From Austropuccinia psidii (taxonomy: Eukaryota; Basidiomycota; Pucciniomycetes; Pucciniales; Sphaerophragmiaceae): a stretch of DNA of 64,000 bases. Made by a program: the position numbers and the translations under genes. How positions within the stretch are numbered: the stretch's first letter is position 1; every line of letters begins with the position of its first letter. The notes beneath the pieces were generated by a model. That model was not told the DNA's origin and did not search any database. It was given only the letters and a program-made list of their open reading frames with translations. The DNA is taken from the NCBI GenBank assembly GCA_023105745.1, contig JALGQZ010000009.1:39427359-39491358 (forward strand), in the 5' to 3' direction. Below are positions 1 to 13,549 of the stretch, in pieces.

Positions 1-690
1 ATGACAACAGATGATGCAATCAATAATCCAAAAAGATTTATTGTTTTCTCACTCAATGGTTTTTCAGTTTGCTCCTTGGCACATTCCTGTGAGCTGTATT
101 AGACTTAAAAGAGGCCTCCTCTTGCTGGTTTTTCCAGATCATCACATTATTCAATTATACCTTTATTACCAGCAAGTAAGTATTAGTTAGAACTTTTCTT
201 AAGTGTTTTCTTCATTAATAATAAATCAGAAAGACTTTAAATCATAGAAATAAACTATATACTGTTGTAATACTGTTATATATCCATTTTTGATCTTTTA
301 AATCCACAATTATCCGTCAAATTTCTCTACTTTTATCTTTAATAAGCTCTTTGAAGTATTAGTGAGTGATTTATCTTAATTCTTAAAGGTTTTCTCTAGT
401 AATTCTTTTCTTCAAGAATTATATTTAAAATTATTCTTACATAAGATAATTATATATTAAAATAATTTTATTATTTTAATAAAGAAGTTTTATTATTAAA
501 TACTTGTAATTAATTCTAGTAGACAATTACTGCTTACTGTTATAATCACTAGTAGTGTATAACAAGTAGAAGAAATAATTAATTATTTAATTGTGGTTAT
601 AATAGTTCTTATTAGTATATTTCATAAGAACAGTCATAGTAATTCTGATTAATAATATTATTATCAACAGTTTCATAGACACATCCTACA
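1..690 (+). mobile_element. 3' portion of a Gypsy-family LTR
   Basis: The sequence follows, base for base with scattered differences, the last third of the 1.9-kb LTRs at 45035-46957 and 53401-55323, including the GATGATGCAATCA region near the start, the CACTAGTAGTGT stretch and the terminal CA at 690. It therefore ends as an LTR does. What follows (691 on) is not the primer-binding region seen after the 5' LTR of the intact copy, so this is either the 3' LTR of an element lying left of the window or a solo LTR. It is more diverged than the two LTRs of the intact copy, so it is older. Confidence 0.85.
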
Positions 691-1607
691 CAATAATTAT
701 TGGTAATCCCCCTGCCTGTCTCCATGGCCGTGAAATTATCCCCCTCTTTAAGGTGGTGAGCTCTGAGCACCATAAAGTTGAGTGAATGTTCATGAAATCA
801 AAGAAAAAATAAAAGGTTTCTTGCCCTCAAGTTCTCAATTTCCATCCTCTCACATTTCATCTTCATCAATCAAAAACCCCAACTCCCCCTTAATCTTCAT
901 ATACCTGTAGGTCTTTCTGCTTCACATGACTACTGTTCTACTCCCCTCCTTTCATATTTATTCTCTCTTATGTGTGATTTGGTTGTCTTTCACCTTAATA
1001 TTCAATGTTCTCATGGCTCAATATAAGTTGTTGAATCAGGTTTATTTCCTAAGAATTCACTGTCATTTGAATGATTATCCCTCATCTTGAGATTGGGCCT
1101 GAATTGGCTTTTTCATTGAATTTTGGACAATTTGATAAAGTCCATAAAATTTCTCATTTTGATGTCTCCTGGTCTTTTTGCCAATTTGGCCAACATGCGC
1201 AGTGTGCAAATTTGCACAAAATGCGCAATTAAGCCAATATGCATGATTTGGCATATTTTTATGAATTTTTGAATGAAATGTAGATCTTGAAGAGTTTGAA
1301 GGCTTTGAATAAGAAACAGCAGAAATGTGCAAAATGAACAAAATTGCACAATTGCACAATATAGTGTATTTTTTTGACTTTTGAGGTTTTTCATTATTCT
1401 TATGAGGCATGAAGAGTCTTTCAGATGAATTACAGATGAAATGAAGTGTGTTTGCACAAAATGTGCGAATTCATAAAAAGGGCCAATTTGGCCCATGAAA
1501 CAGTTTTTCTTGATATTTTATTCTAATGTCCTCTGCTTTACCCCATTCATGAGGGTCAATCTCTGACTTGGATTTATCCATAATTTTCTTGGTCTTGTAA
1601 TTGAATT
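691..1607 (+). promoter_or_regulatory. Gene-free stretch upstream of the zinc-binding gene
   Basis: No convincing coding sequence. At 808-816 there is a TATA-like AATAAAAGG followed by a long C/T-rich tract, the arrangement typical of fungal promoters. From about 1081 to 1530 the DNA is full of short related words such as TTTGCACAAAATG (1211 and 1451) and a perfect 14-bp palindrome at 1204-1217. That block may be a small inserted sequence between promoter and gene. Open frames on the minus strand here have no recognisable features. Confidence 0.35.
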
Positions 1608-2264
1608 TTGACCTTGAATATGAGTTCAAAGCTGACTTCCATATGTAACTCCAACCACTCTTATTACCAACATCCTGCATTTTATGGTCCTGTTGTCTTT
1701 GATAACTTGAGGGAGATTTCTGAAAATAGTATGTCCCCTAAAGAGATTTATGACATTATCACAGCCTATGATTGGTTCAAATATGTCAGAGTTATTGAGC
1801 CACTCTGTAACAATTGTCAGAAGAAGGGGGTTCCTTGTGTTGAATATGCTACTTCTAGGTCCACAAGGTGCCAATTCTGCAACCTTGGAAAAGGAAATTG
1901 TTCTCAGGCCAACCATATATTCCCAGAAAATATCAGAAGGTTATGGAGAAGCATCAAGAAGGGTGGAAGATTTGGATTGGAAGCTCCAGTTGATGTACCC
2001 CAAACCTATGATTCCACCTCTGGTCACTCTAATTGTGAGTTTGTTGGGCAAGGAATTGCTTAGTTACTGACTTTTATGGCTTTCTTTTCTTCTTCTTCAG
2101 TGACTGGATTCAGGATGAGAGGTTTTGAACAATGGAATAATACTAACAGTTCCAGAGCCTACACTGGAGTACCCATTCACCCCAAAGGCAACCCCATTAG
2201 ACTGGCCCCAGAGGTTCCTATTTTGGTTACCAGAAAGGATGGAAGGCTTGGAGACTTGAAATAA
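1608..2264 (+). CDS. Zinc-binding rust-type protein, two exons, truncated
   Basis: Exon 1 is 1608-2034 and exon 2 is 2101-2264. The 66-bp intron (GTGAGT..TTCAG) keeps the frame: the split codon joins SN-L-TGF, whereas without splicing the frame stops at 2061. The protein is about 196 residues. It has a Cys-rich segment at roughly residues 65-100 (CNNC-x6-C, then CQFC-x6-C), followed by a basic stretch (RRLWRSIKKGGRFG) that could bind nucleic acid. I recognise this as a family repeated many times in rust genomes near transposons; full members are, from memory, about twice this length, so this one looks cut short by an early stop. Bases 2265-2430 look like its degraded tail. The start could also be the Met at 1620. 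Function unknown; DNA binding is a guess from the cysteines. Confidence 0.5.
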
Positions 2265-2430
2265 CTACCCCTATCCAAAGAAGAATAATTGAGTCCACTT
2301 TACCATCCACAGTCCAAGACAATGCCACAATAAATGAAGTAATTAGGTCCCCCCACCCACCTCAACCTCCAACTAGATCCCCAAACTGGCCATACACACT
2401 TGCTTCTACCTTGACCAATATTAAACCACC

Positions 2431-2684
2431 TGTCCCAGGGGATCTTCTAAATGAAGAGAGCCTGGAACTCAGTTAACAGAATTACTTATGGAGGGCTCAA
2501 GGGAAGTACTCAAAAGATGAGAGAAATAAGATAAAAGGTAGAATTTCTATTGATGAAATAATGAGAATTAAAATACATCAAATAAAAGCAAAAACAATAG
2601 CAAAGTTCCAACCACAAATAATGCTGAATCACTGTTTCAACCTGTTTAGAAAAGAGATAGGGATTGATAAGGATATGACCACCA
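2431..2684. mobile_element. Partial LTR cut by element A
   Basis: This stretch begins TGTCCCAGGGG and aligns along its whole length with the first ~260 bp of the solo LTR at 36373-38038, through shared blocks such as CAAAAGATGA, CACTGTTTCAACCTG and AAGGATATGACCACCA. The match stops exactly where the terminal inverted repeat of element A begins. The LTR had inserted into the tail of the zinc-binding gene, and element A then inserted into the LTR. Its other part should lie beyond the right end of element A, outside the window. Confidence 0.75.
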
Positions 2685-2730
2685 CACCAGGGTGAATCAC
2701 ACATCAGTTGTTGGCGATTGACTTCACGTC
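2685..2730 (+). repeat. Left terminal inverted repeat of element A
   Basis: Forty-six bases starting CACCAGGGTG and ending TTCACGTC align with both ends of element B (22416-22461 and 58258-58303). The inner half GTTGGCGATTGACTTCACGT is identical to the left end of B. The three preceding bases are CCA; the matching duplication is not in the window. CACYA-like ends with a 3-bp target duplication fit the CACTA/Plavaka group. Confidence 0.8.
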
Positions 2731-3293
2731 ACACTCTGGTCTTACACCAAATCGGGTGACATCCACTAATATTGGTTTGGCTGTGCCTTCAACTGAGATT
2801 CCTCACCACCAGATACTCCCTCAACCATCCAAAAAATGGTAAAAATTACACAAGACCCGCCTGTTTCCACATGCACACATCAAAGAGGTCCTTCAGCCAG
2901 TCTTGATTTAAAGAAGGGGTGTATGACTTCCAAGGTCATCCATGAAAGGACTTTGCCTCAGAGGGTGACACTGGTGGAGCCTGCCACAAATTCCCGCGGG
3001 TGTGGGTGTGTGTGTGACATGCAAACCAAGGACAAATGATATGTTGTCCTAATTTTGTGTAGCCATGAAACAGTTCAGCATGAGTGGGTGACATGGTTGG
3101 AGCCCTCTGCACAATGCAGTGGGTGCATGGGTGTGCTACATGCACACAAAGGCAAACTATGTGAAGGCCTAATGTCAAGTGACATCAACCATTTGCAGGT
3201 GATGCATGTGAAACCCCTTGTGGTGGGTGCCTCTGCTTATGCAGTGGCATGTGCGGGTGCCGGTGTGGTTGCAGTTGCATGTGTGGGTACGTA
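2731..3293. other. Left subterminal region of element A
   Basis: Non-coding DNA matching 22530-22870 of element B in blocks, for example GGTAAAAATTACACAAGAC and CAAAGAGGTCCTTCAGCCAG. Both copies hold GT-rich runs such as GTGTGGGTGTGTGTGTG. Element A has extra GT-rich repeats here (about 3030-3290). The region is broken at 3293 by the Gypsy insertion and continues at 16814. Short open frames in it are chance products of the repeats. Confidence 0.6.
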
Positions 3294-5196
3294 TGTAAGA
3301 TGTGACTATGAAACTGATGATAATATTACTATTAATCAACAGTATTATGTCTGTTCTTATGAAATATAATAATAAAGTATTATTATAACCACAATTAAAA
3401 AATTAAAAATTATTTCTTTCACGTGTTAAAAACTACTAGTGATTTTAACAGTGAGCAAGTAATTGTCTACAAGAATGAATTAAAAGAAGATTTTAATAAT
3501 AAAACTTCTTTTATTGAAATAATAAAATTATTTTAATATATAATTATCTTTTTGCAAGAATAATTATAATGATAATTCTTGAAGAAAACTAATTTTAGAG
3601 AAAAAATTTAAGAATTAAAAAAAAATTGCTCACTAATATTCCAAAGATCTTATTGAAAGATAAAGCAAAGAGATTTGACGTAGAATTGTGGATTTAAGGG
3701 ATCAAGATGGATTTAAAACAGTATTACAACAATATATAGTTGGATTCTATGATTTCACGTCTTTCTGGTTGATTCTGAAAGATTTAAAACACTTAAGAAT
3801 AGCTGTAACTAATACTTACTTGTTGGTTATAATGGTTTAAATGATAATAAGATGATGATGATGTGGAAAAAACAGCAAGAGGAGGCCTCTTTTAAGTTAA
3901 CAACAGCTCACAGAGGCATGCCATGGAGAAAACTGAAAAAAAAGTGAGTGATAAAACAATAAACCTTTTTGGATTATTGATTGCATCATCTGTTGTCACG
4001 TAAGATAATCATAATTACTTAATTGATGCTTTTACGTGACTACCAACCCCAATATGGTTAAGACTAAAAGGAGTAACATCTTTAAATCTTCTTTAATTCC
4101 AAAATAATCATTGATTTCTCAAAGTTATCAATGTTATTGCCAATTTTATCACAGGATGTAAACACTGTGAATTCTTGAAGATTAAGTGTTTCACATAGAA
4201 TAGTCAAAAATGGACTGTAAGTAAAACTGTAATTATTTTTGGTTGTACCATAGGTAATGAAGCTCTCCATTAGTCCTGAAAGTTTCAGAATGATTCATTA
4301 AGAATTGTATTTTTAATGAATTTTTGAGGTTTTTACCTCATTTCTACGTAGAATTGCAAATATCAGTGTTTCACTGGTTGCTATGAGGTAAATCAATGGA
4401 TACAAGTCCAAAAAGGGTTTTAATTACTCTTTTGGGGTTTATCCATGGAAATTCATTAAGAATTGACGTGGGTACAGGAGTCTAAGTAGCTCTTTACCTC
4501 CTTGGCACGTCAAAATAGCAGGTTATTTGCTATTTTCTTAAGATTTACAGTAGTTGTGACATGGTAACCAAGTTCCCAAAAGGTTCTAGTTTACCAATTA
4601 GGCCAAGATCAGCCATGGATCCAAGTTTTGGAGCTGTCCACGCCTCTGAGGCCTCAGAAGTTGGGTACCCTGGCTCTCTTTGATGTCTTTTGTCCTCCTT
4701 GCCTATTTTTTACATCAAAATAGAAATTTAAGATTCAAGTGAGATATCCACTATGGGTGTACCAAAAGTCTATGTAAGAATACCATGATATTAAGTGCTC
4801 AAAACATGCATAACACTATTCTTAGTGTATATGTAACATGGGATTTCTCACTTTCCCATTATTTTGGCGTGAAATTAAGAAAAACAAAACCTTTCACGGA
4901 TCTTTTATGTGGTATTGATGATGTGGTATTGAAGTATTTTCCATTTTACCACCTCAAACAGTTAATTTGAGCTTATTCACTCTATGGAGCTACCCTAGGT
5001 GGATTTTAGTGTAGAATCCAAATGTGGTCTTAAATCCATGGATTTACTTACTCAAAAAAAGTTATTCATCTTTTCTGAAATTAAAAATGATGAATTTTGG
5101 ATATATGCATGACTTATGAGTTAGGCATAATTAAAAATTTCTTTTTAAGATAATTGTGGCCTATTTGGGTATGTAAAATACACCTCAAGGCTCACA
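3294..5196 (-). repeat. 3' LTR of the minus-strand Gypsy element
   Basis: On the plus strand it begins TGTAAGATGTGAC and ends AAGGCTCACA; both termini match the LTRs of the intact copy in reverse. Length 1903 bp, against 1904 bp for its partner at 14910-16813. Just outside it, toward the internal region, the minus strand reads CTTGGTGGGAGCGAA, the polypurine tract. Confidence 0.92.
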
Positions 5197-6244
5197 TTCG
5201 CTCCCACCAAGAAATAAAATTGTACTACAATTTTATCAATGATAGAAATTATAAAAAAGCCCCAAAGGGGTGTTAATGTCCACTGTCCAACCTCTTTACA
5301 TTACTCAGATCAAGTAATTTAAAGCACATTTATAGACATATTCAGGCTTGTGGCCTTCTTTCATGTCTAAATCTTCTCAAGAGTCTATCTGAGTCAGGTA
5401 TATCTGATTCTGCCAGCCATTCATCTTCATGTACTGGATTTATATATCTGACAAGATATTCTCTCTGATTTTTACCCCTAAGTCTCCTTTCTTTAATGAC
5501 TTTCTTTATCTTTTTGTGTTCATTCTGTTCCACTGGTGGTACAGTTAAAGGAGTTGGGTTCCTTAGAGGAAGCAATTCTTTATCAGCTGGTTGATAAGTT
5601 TTTATCAAGCTGACTGGAAAAGTGGGGTGTTTATTTTCCGATTCACCACTCAGTTCCACTTGAACTGCATTGGTTCCATGTAAGGCAACAATAACAAAAG
5701 GTCCTACTTAAGAATCTTTAAGTTTCTTTGGGCCTTTGATATTATCAAAATTCAAGGTTGAAACTAGAACTAACTCCCCTACTTTGAAGTCTGGTACTTT
5801 ATGACTCTTGTACCACTTCTGTTTTGCATAATCAAAAGCATCATCCATACTTTGTTTTGCATGATGTTTTAATTTATCAAGCATTATCTTGAATCTGGAA
5901 GCTGTAGGATGAATGTCAATCAAGTCTTTGCTCAATGTGTCTGCTGGGAGTCTTGGATTCCATCCTTTTTCTAACATAGCAGGAGTTTGTCCTGTGGAAG
6001 AATGAACTGATGTCTTGTATGCCAATTCTAATGCAGGTATCACAGTGCACCAGTCATGGGTAAATTCATCTGAGTCTTTAAATTATAACCCATAAGCACA
6101 AAATCTCCTGATCATGGCCTCTAAAGCTTGAATCATCCTCTCTGCTAGCCCATCTGTCTGAGGGTGATATGCTGTAGAGAATGATAACTTAGTCCCAAAC
6201 AATCTATGAAGATTGGTCCAAAGTGCAGATGTGAACTTGGGATC

Positions 6245-8081
6245 TGTGAGCCTTAGAGGTAATTTCATATACCCAAAAGACCACAAATATAAAAAATAAC
6301 ATATTAATATAAATAAAATAAATTTATTTATATTATTAAAATAAAAAAAAAAATATAAATATAAAATTATATTAAAAATAAAAAATTAATTATAATTTAA
6401 AAATAAAATTACTTTAAATTTTGTAAATATAAAATTACATTTATACTTGAAAAATTTAAGTAAAAATGAAATTTTAACAAAATTGTGAAAAAATAAATAA
6501 ATTTGGAAAAAAGTTAAATAAAATTTATTATAACTTTTTATCCAATAAATAAACATATAAATTTTATTTCACCATTGGATTCCTCATAAAAAATCAGGTG
6601 GGGTCACCTCTGGGTGAAATTTTTGTAACTCAACTCTAAATAAGCTTAAATTAAGTTTTTAGTATTTTCAATACAAAAGTTGAAAATCCTCAAAACCTTA
6701 ATTTAATTCACACCACATGTGGTGTTAACCATCAATTTTTGTGTTAAAATTGAGGTGTTGTGTTTAGTTTAGAAGTTATGAGGAATTAAAGTATTTTCAA
6801 TTGAATTCAATTGAAATGTCAAAATGTGCGCGTGTATTACATAAGTGAACTTTGATTTACATATGAGGTGTCAATTATTACTGTATTGTACTGTACAATT
6901 GAATTGAATTACATATGTAAATTATAAGTATAATACATGATGAGGAATTAAAGGAAAAATAAATTGGAAAGATTAAATTTGGGGGGGAAAAGGAACTCCA
7001 GCTCTAAGGGGGAGCTAGACCCCCAAAATCCTTGCTGACAGGCGTGGGATGTCAAAATTCACGCAAAAGTTCATCACTTTTGGCCTGGAATTGAGTCACA
7101 GGGTCTGTGGACTCAATTGATGATGAGGTTTTGATACCAACTGGGGTAGTTTTAGCTGTTGCCAAGAGGGTAAAACTACCCTTAAGATAAAACCATCAGA
7201 GTAAAAACAGTTTTAACTAGTTTCTACGCCTCTGACACACATTATGACGTGTTTTGAAGGCTCTAGGCCTGGTATTGCTATAGTAAAGGCTGATTTAAGG
7301 GTCTAAAATGGCTAAAAATGGCTAAAAATGGCTTAAACCAGCCCTTTTTGGTCTAAACCAGGGTTCAATGATGCCATAATTGGCTTTTCTGTTGTCAGAC
7401 TGTTTTTCACGACTGACAAGAGTAAAATTTACTTTTGGAGTAAGAGAATTGATGGCTATAAAAGAATGTCTTCTTTGCCCCACTTTTCTCTTCATGTTAG
7501 AATCTTTTCCTTTTATTAATTAGTTTAAAACTGTTAAACCAATCAATCAAAGATTCCAACCACCACTTTTAAATCATTTTAATCCTTTTAACCACGTGAA
7601 AAAATCATTATAATCATTGTTTGTAACTCTTATAATCATTTTTACCCCTGAACCACCCCAAAAGTGAATTAAAGCATCTTTCATCACTGTTAACTTTGTC
7701 ACTTTGTTTCCAAATTCACTCTGGTCACTTTTGGGCGTGTTTTCTCTTTAATACTCTTTTTAAAGACTTTGTTCTTTAATTAATTGCTTGCAGTTCTTTG
7801 CTCAATTAATTCCAATTGAAATTGCTCTTGAAGAAATTTCTTTTGTAGCCTTAAAATATCTCTTGTAGAGTATTTTTTGGATAAATTTTTATTGTTGGTA
7901 AAACAATAAATTTTTATAATATTATTGTTTTATACTAATAAAGTTATAAACAATAAAATTGGCGTGTTTTCTCTTAAAAATAATATTTCATACTATTTTT
8001 AATTGAATTTTACCTTATACAAATTTTGAGGACAGGAAAAGTACTTGATTTTTAATCAAAGTTTCATATCCACACCTTACA
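6245..8081 (+). mobile_element. Solo LTR of a related Gypsy family, inside integrase
   Basis: It begins TGTGAGCCTTAGAGGTAATT and ends CACACCTTACA, like a diverged version of the main LTR family in plus orientation. It is flanked by perfect 5-bp repeats GGATC (6240-6244 and 8082-8086), and removing it rejoins the integrase reading [11 protein letters not shown]. No internal region is present, so it is the product of LTR-LTR recombination. Its left part (6290-6540) is almost pure A/T. A probable TATA box, GGCTATAAAAG, lies at about 7453. Confidence 0.92.
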
Positions 8082-9139
8082 GGATCTCTGTCACTAATGA
8101 TATTCTTGAATAATCCTGTATGAGAAGTAACTCTACTCCATAGAAGAAGAGCTGTGTCCATAGCAGTGTCATCTTTATGACATGGTAAGAATATGGGAGT
8201 TTTGCTATATCTATCTACAATGACTAAACAAGCATTATAACTTTTGTCACCACTTGGAGGAAGTGCTGTGACCCAATCCATGTGAACAACTTCCCATGGG
8301 GATTTTGCTTCTTGAATATGGATCATAAGTCCAAATTTCTTGCCTGTACTCCTGTTTGCGTTTTGGCATCTGTCACAGGTATGGAAATATTCAATGGTTT
8401 CTTTTCTCCAAGATGGCCACCATGCACAGTTCTTTACTTTTTCAAGGGTTCTGTCCTCTGACAGGTGTCCAGAGTAGATGCTATCATGGCATTCATGAAG
8501 AATTGTATTGATAAGCAATCTGCTGCATAATGTCATTACACAAGAATGTTTGGTTCTGTGGTAAATAATCCCATCAAACAAGTGAAATCTCCCTTCAGAA
8601 TAGGAATTTCTCCAAACTTCATCTAGTGCATTGACCAAAGATGTATCTTTGCAGTCTTTATCTAATAAAGAAGTAAAGATATGGCAATTCTTATCTTGCT
8701 TATAAGATTCTCTGACCTCTTCAAAGAATTCAGTCCCAATATCAGTTATATTAATCCCTTCAATTGGAATCTGTGGTTCCGCTTCCAAGGGTACATAAGC
8801 TGGGTTATCAGGAGGGTTGGCTAATGCCCACCTGCTAAGTCCATCAGCATTCTTGTGAATTTTTCCTGCTTTGTGGACTATAGTCATGTTTCCTCTATAT
8901 TCCTGAATGTCTATTTGCCATCTCAACATGTGTCTGTTGGGAGCTTCCATTTTAAGAAGTGATTTTACTGCATTACAGTCAGTTATCACTTCAAAAACAC
9001 TGCCATCAAGATAATAGTGTAATTTCTCAAGTGCACATACCAAACATAAGCACTCTATTTGGCTTGCACCATATCTGGCTTCTGTTGGTTTGATTTTCCT
9101 TGAGATGTAACAAACTGGTCCTTCTGTAGGTTTGTCATC

Positions 9140-10570
9140 TGTCAGCCTGTGACTCAAAACCAGAGCACAAGCATGACAGCCAAAATACCATAAACCAATG
9201 GTATAGCCAAGATACCACCAAAACATGGAACTGAGCCAAATTAGCTCAAAAGGTATCAAAAGAAAGAGGAAACTCACCTCTTTCTGAAAATATAAGTCCC
9301 ATCACCATAGGACAAGAAATAACAAAGTTATTCCTGCTCAAAGTTATTGCTGAGCATAAACCTTAATTTTCACCTCTCATCTAAAATCTAGAAGGAGGGG
9401 CTTAACCCCATAAAATGGGTATTAAAAATGAAGCTCTAAGCCAGGGCTATCTAATGGTGCCAGCCAAACTGAGCTAGCACCAGTATTACTTGAGTTATGG
9501 TCAAATTCAGACCAAATAAGGGTGAACAAAACATTCACCTCTCATCTAACTTTTACAGTTTTAGTGTGAGATACTTAAAGTGGGGTCTTTTTGGAAAGAG
9601 CACAATCAGGGCTATCTGATGGTGCCATCCATTTCCTCATAACTCAACTACAACAGAAGTTATTGGCCAAACAAGCTTAATACAGCTTTTGACCAGACCA
9701 CGCCAATGTACAAAAATACTTGTACATGGGATAACTTTGTCATATTTAATGATAACCATGTCAAGTTGGGTACCATTGTGTAGAGCTCATACAGAGATAT
9801 TCAATGAACCAACTTTGAGATTGATATCTCAAAAACTGACAGAGTTATGACCATTTTAAAGTCAAAATCCCACCTGCTGTCAGATACAGCCTTACCATGG
9901 GATAATATCCCATAACCATGAATATGAGGTGTCAAATAGACAAAGAAGCATGTTTTTACTTCAATACCTCATATGTCAGTCAATACTGGGGTCCCATACA
10001 GTTTCTGTACAGCATTCTACGCGTCATACACGTCAGAATCAGGCTGTGAGGTCCCCAGATGAAAATTTTCACCCTGTATTGGTGAAAACTGCCCAGATGT
10101 GGTTTCAAAACCACATCTGAGCCCAATACAGGGTATACAGGCTGTTTGCAAACCACAAGCCTGTCCTGGAGAGTGAAAAATCTTCACTTCCTCTACGTGG
10201 AAAGGTCTAGCAGCCTTTCCACCTCAATTTCAGGATAAAAGGAGGGCTTTTCACAACCAAAACCCTTTCCTCATCCTGCTCTTGAATAACCTACGTAGTA
10301 AACTGTCCAAAACAGTTTTACTCTTGGTTAAATAATCAGGTATAATTATAATCTTTAATTATTGTAGACTTTATTATTGTAATCCAACAGATAAAGCCTG
10401 CACCCAGGGTTCTCAATAGCGCTCACCACCACTATTTCTTAAATAGTAGAACCCTTTTATTTTTTTATAAACCCTTATAAAATCTTTTTTAATCATTTTC
10501 TGACGTGTCACATACACAGTTAAAGTTGTAATTAGCCTAGTTATACCTTTATCATAGTATCATCCTGACA
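9140..10570 (+). mobile_element. Solo LTR of an unrelated family, inside RNase H
   Basis: It begins TGTCAGCCTGTGAC and ends ATCCTGACA, with perfect flanking repeats TCATC (9135-9139 and 10571-10575). Removing it rejoins the RNase H frame ([13 protein letters not shown]). The 1431 bp hold no coding sequence. An internal partial duplication is visible: CACCTCTCATCTAA followed further on by GGGCTATCT-ATGGTGCCA occurs at about 9373-9460 and again at 9538-9626. A TATA-like GGATAAAAGGAGGG near 10233 suggests plus orientation, which is less certain than the boundaries. Confidence 0.9.
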
Positions 10571-13549
10571 TCATCAATAATTTGTACTTGATGTAGGGCT
10601 GCCCCTAATCCATCTCCACATGCATCAATGTACAATTTAAAAGGAATATTCCAGTCAGGCATGAGGAGTAGAGGTGCTTCTGTAAGAGCTTTCCTTATCT
10701 TCTCATAAGCTTTAATTCTCTCCTGTGTCATCTCAAATACAGTCTGTTGATCACAGATTCTATAAAGTGACTTGGCTAGAATTGCAAAGTCTTTCAAGTG
10801 TTGCCTATAATAACTGGCAAACTCAAGAAAAGACATAATTTCTTTTTTATTCTGGGGTATTGGCTTAAGTAACACTGCTGCTACTTTGTTTTTGTCAATA
10901 CCCAAGCTTAAACCAGAAACAATATGTCCTAATGCTTTAAGTTTTTCAAAACCAAAATTACATTTCTTAAGTGAAATTTTCATGTTCACTTCTTCCACTT
11001 TGTGAAGTACTCTTGCAAGTCTTTCAAGGTGGAAAGACCACGAATCAGAACATATGATAATATCATCAATATAAATGATAAGCCATCCTTCAGACAATTC
11101 TGTGGGGAAGATGGTTTTCATCATTCTTTGACAATGAGATGGAGCATTTTTAATGCCAAATGGCATTCTAAGATACTCATAAATACCACAGTGAGTGATA
11201 ATTCTAAGTAATTTCCTAGCTTTAGGCGTCAAAACATTTTGATGGAAGCCTTTTAATGCATCCATTGATGTTATATACTTGGCTTTAGACAATTGAGTCA
11301 AGGTTTCTTGGATTCTAGGGATTGGATACCTATCTGGAACTATGTAGGTATTCAATGCTCTGAAATCCCCAACCATTCTTGACTTGTCATTATGCCATGC
11401 TATAATAACAGGTGTTGTCACTTTAACTTCCTCATTATGGCCTCTTTTTCTTAGTACACCAAGTTGGATTAACTCTTGGATATGTTTTTCCAAGGCTTCT
11501 CTAGCTCTGGGACTGGCTGGATAAGCTGGTCTTCTAAGCACTGGAGGATATGGTCTGTCAATATTACGAGTAAGATCAACTTCATGTCCCCTTATAGCAC
11601 CTAATGGTTCATTATCGGAGGCAAATGCATTATTGTATGTGTATAACACGTCAATAAGTTCATTCCTCATCTTTTGTGACAATGATGGATTAATTTGTGC
11701 TTCAACAAGTTGATTACACACAAATCCATTTTTGTAAGTATCCTTGACCGAAGATACTACAGCTATTTTTTTTGGCATATTGGAAAACACAAATTTTTGT
11801 CTTTTGTTATCCCCAATTGTAAAATATCTGTCTTTATGGTTATTTATGTCAATACCATAGATATTCAAGTAATCATTTCCAAGAATGATGTGCTGAGATG
11901 TGCAATTATCCATTACAACAATCTCAGTTTTCATTCTTACACTTCCTGCTGGGTGTGGAAATACAAGATTAGTGTCTAATATACCCAAGGGGTACATATT
12001 GTTACTGGCACTACTAAATTGCACACCTTCTATTGGTAATAGATGGTTTTTCCATTCAGGAAGTATAACTTGGAGATAATCTTTGCCCATACAAGTGCAA
12101 AATGCCCCTGTATCCAAATTTACTTTGGCTTCAATATCACTCATCAAAACTGATGTGATACAAGATGCTCCAGCAGTGTGACCCTTTCCTCTAGCAGGTT
12201 TTGTTTTACACATTCTGGCATCTTGGATATTGGTCAGGCTGTAGCAATCCTCACTGTACTGTGGGAAGTGGGTATGGACTTCTGTGACCTCAAAGAAAGC
12301 TGTAATGTTTTCAATGGGATAGTCCTCCACTGGTGTATCTTCAGAGACTGCAGAATCTTGATCAGACTCTTCTTTCTCTTCAGTACACTGAATTTCTTCA
12401 ATGACCTGAGCTTCATTTTTTTTGTCTTTTTGGTGCAAGTGTTTGCTAAATGTGAAGTACTTCCACATTTATGACACTTCAAGACAGGTCTTTCTGGTCT
12501 TTTATCCTCTCTGGGAATCTTTGGGATCATCTTGGATTCCATAGGGATTCTAGTCCAAGTTTTACCAATTCTTGTTCTGGTAATGATATCTTCCATTGCA
12601 TTAATGTAGTCCTCTGTTGAACAGGGTTCTACACATCTGCTTTTCATAGCATGTTCCAGTTCTGCTCCACACTTTCTTAATATCTTCATATTAATCATAG
12701 TGTCAGACATATCTGGGTGTAAAGCAGATAATCTGTCTTTTTGTTTGAAGAACCAAGTAAGTGGCTTATCTTTCTCTGAGTTAAAAATGGCACTTTAAAA
12801 AGAATTTTCCATTTTAAACCTCCAAGAATTGTTGGCCCATTTGGTAATCACTTCAGATTTCCACCAAGACCAATCATGTTTTCCATGATCCATCCTCATC
12901 TTGTAATACCATTTCTTTTCAGTCTTGGTAAACAGAGAGTGTAACTTCCCCACTATGATTTCATCAGGTATATTAAAGTCTTCTTGTAACATATCAATAG
13001 TCCTGATGAACTCAATACGGTTATATTCTCCTTCACCAGAGAATGTTGGCCATTCTTCTAATCTGGGAATATCTTTGACAGAGACAACATTTTCTCCTAG
13101 AAGTGGGGTAAAACTTCCTTTAACAGAAGGTTTTTCTTCAGTAAAAGGTGTAGAATGTCTTGGCATGTGTGGTTCATAATTCTTATGAATTTGTTCTACA
13201 TTTGCAATGATTTCATTCTTTAACTTCTGCCTTTCACTGTCACTTTTTGCTAAATGTGTAGCAAATTGATTGGTGTTTTCAACTATCTTCAAGACATGCT
13301 CTTGTAGAATTTTAAGTTGATCATTAATTTTAAAAATAGAAAGATCTTCCATTTCATCATTCTGAATCCGGCATGCACTCTCAATTCTGCTACAAGCATT
13401 GGTAATTGAATCAAATCTGGCATTTGTTAGCTCATACCATTCAGTGTATTTCTTGTCATGTTTTTTCAAGTCATTAATATCTAGTGTTATTTTTGTTAAC
13501 TTTGAATCAAGTTTACCAATTTCTACATTAATAGCTCTTTGTACATGAT

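Noticed and set aside
1075..1496. Two overlapping minus-strand frames of 111 and 127 codons
   Set aside because: Low-complexity, repeated short words, no recognisable domain, and both lie in the upstream region of a plus-strand gene.
3055..3369. Plus-strand 104-codon frame running into the LTR at 3294
   Set aside because: It crosses the boundary between subterminal GT-rich repeats and an inserted LTR, so it cannot be an old gene.
12468..12710. Programmed frameshift between gag and pol in the minus-strand Gypsy element
   Set aside because: The intact copy has gag and pol in one frame, and the shift lies in an A-run, so it is a lesion.
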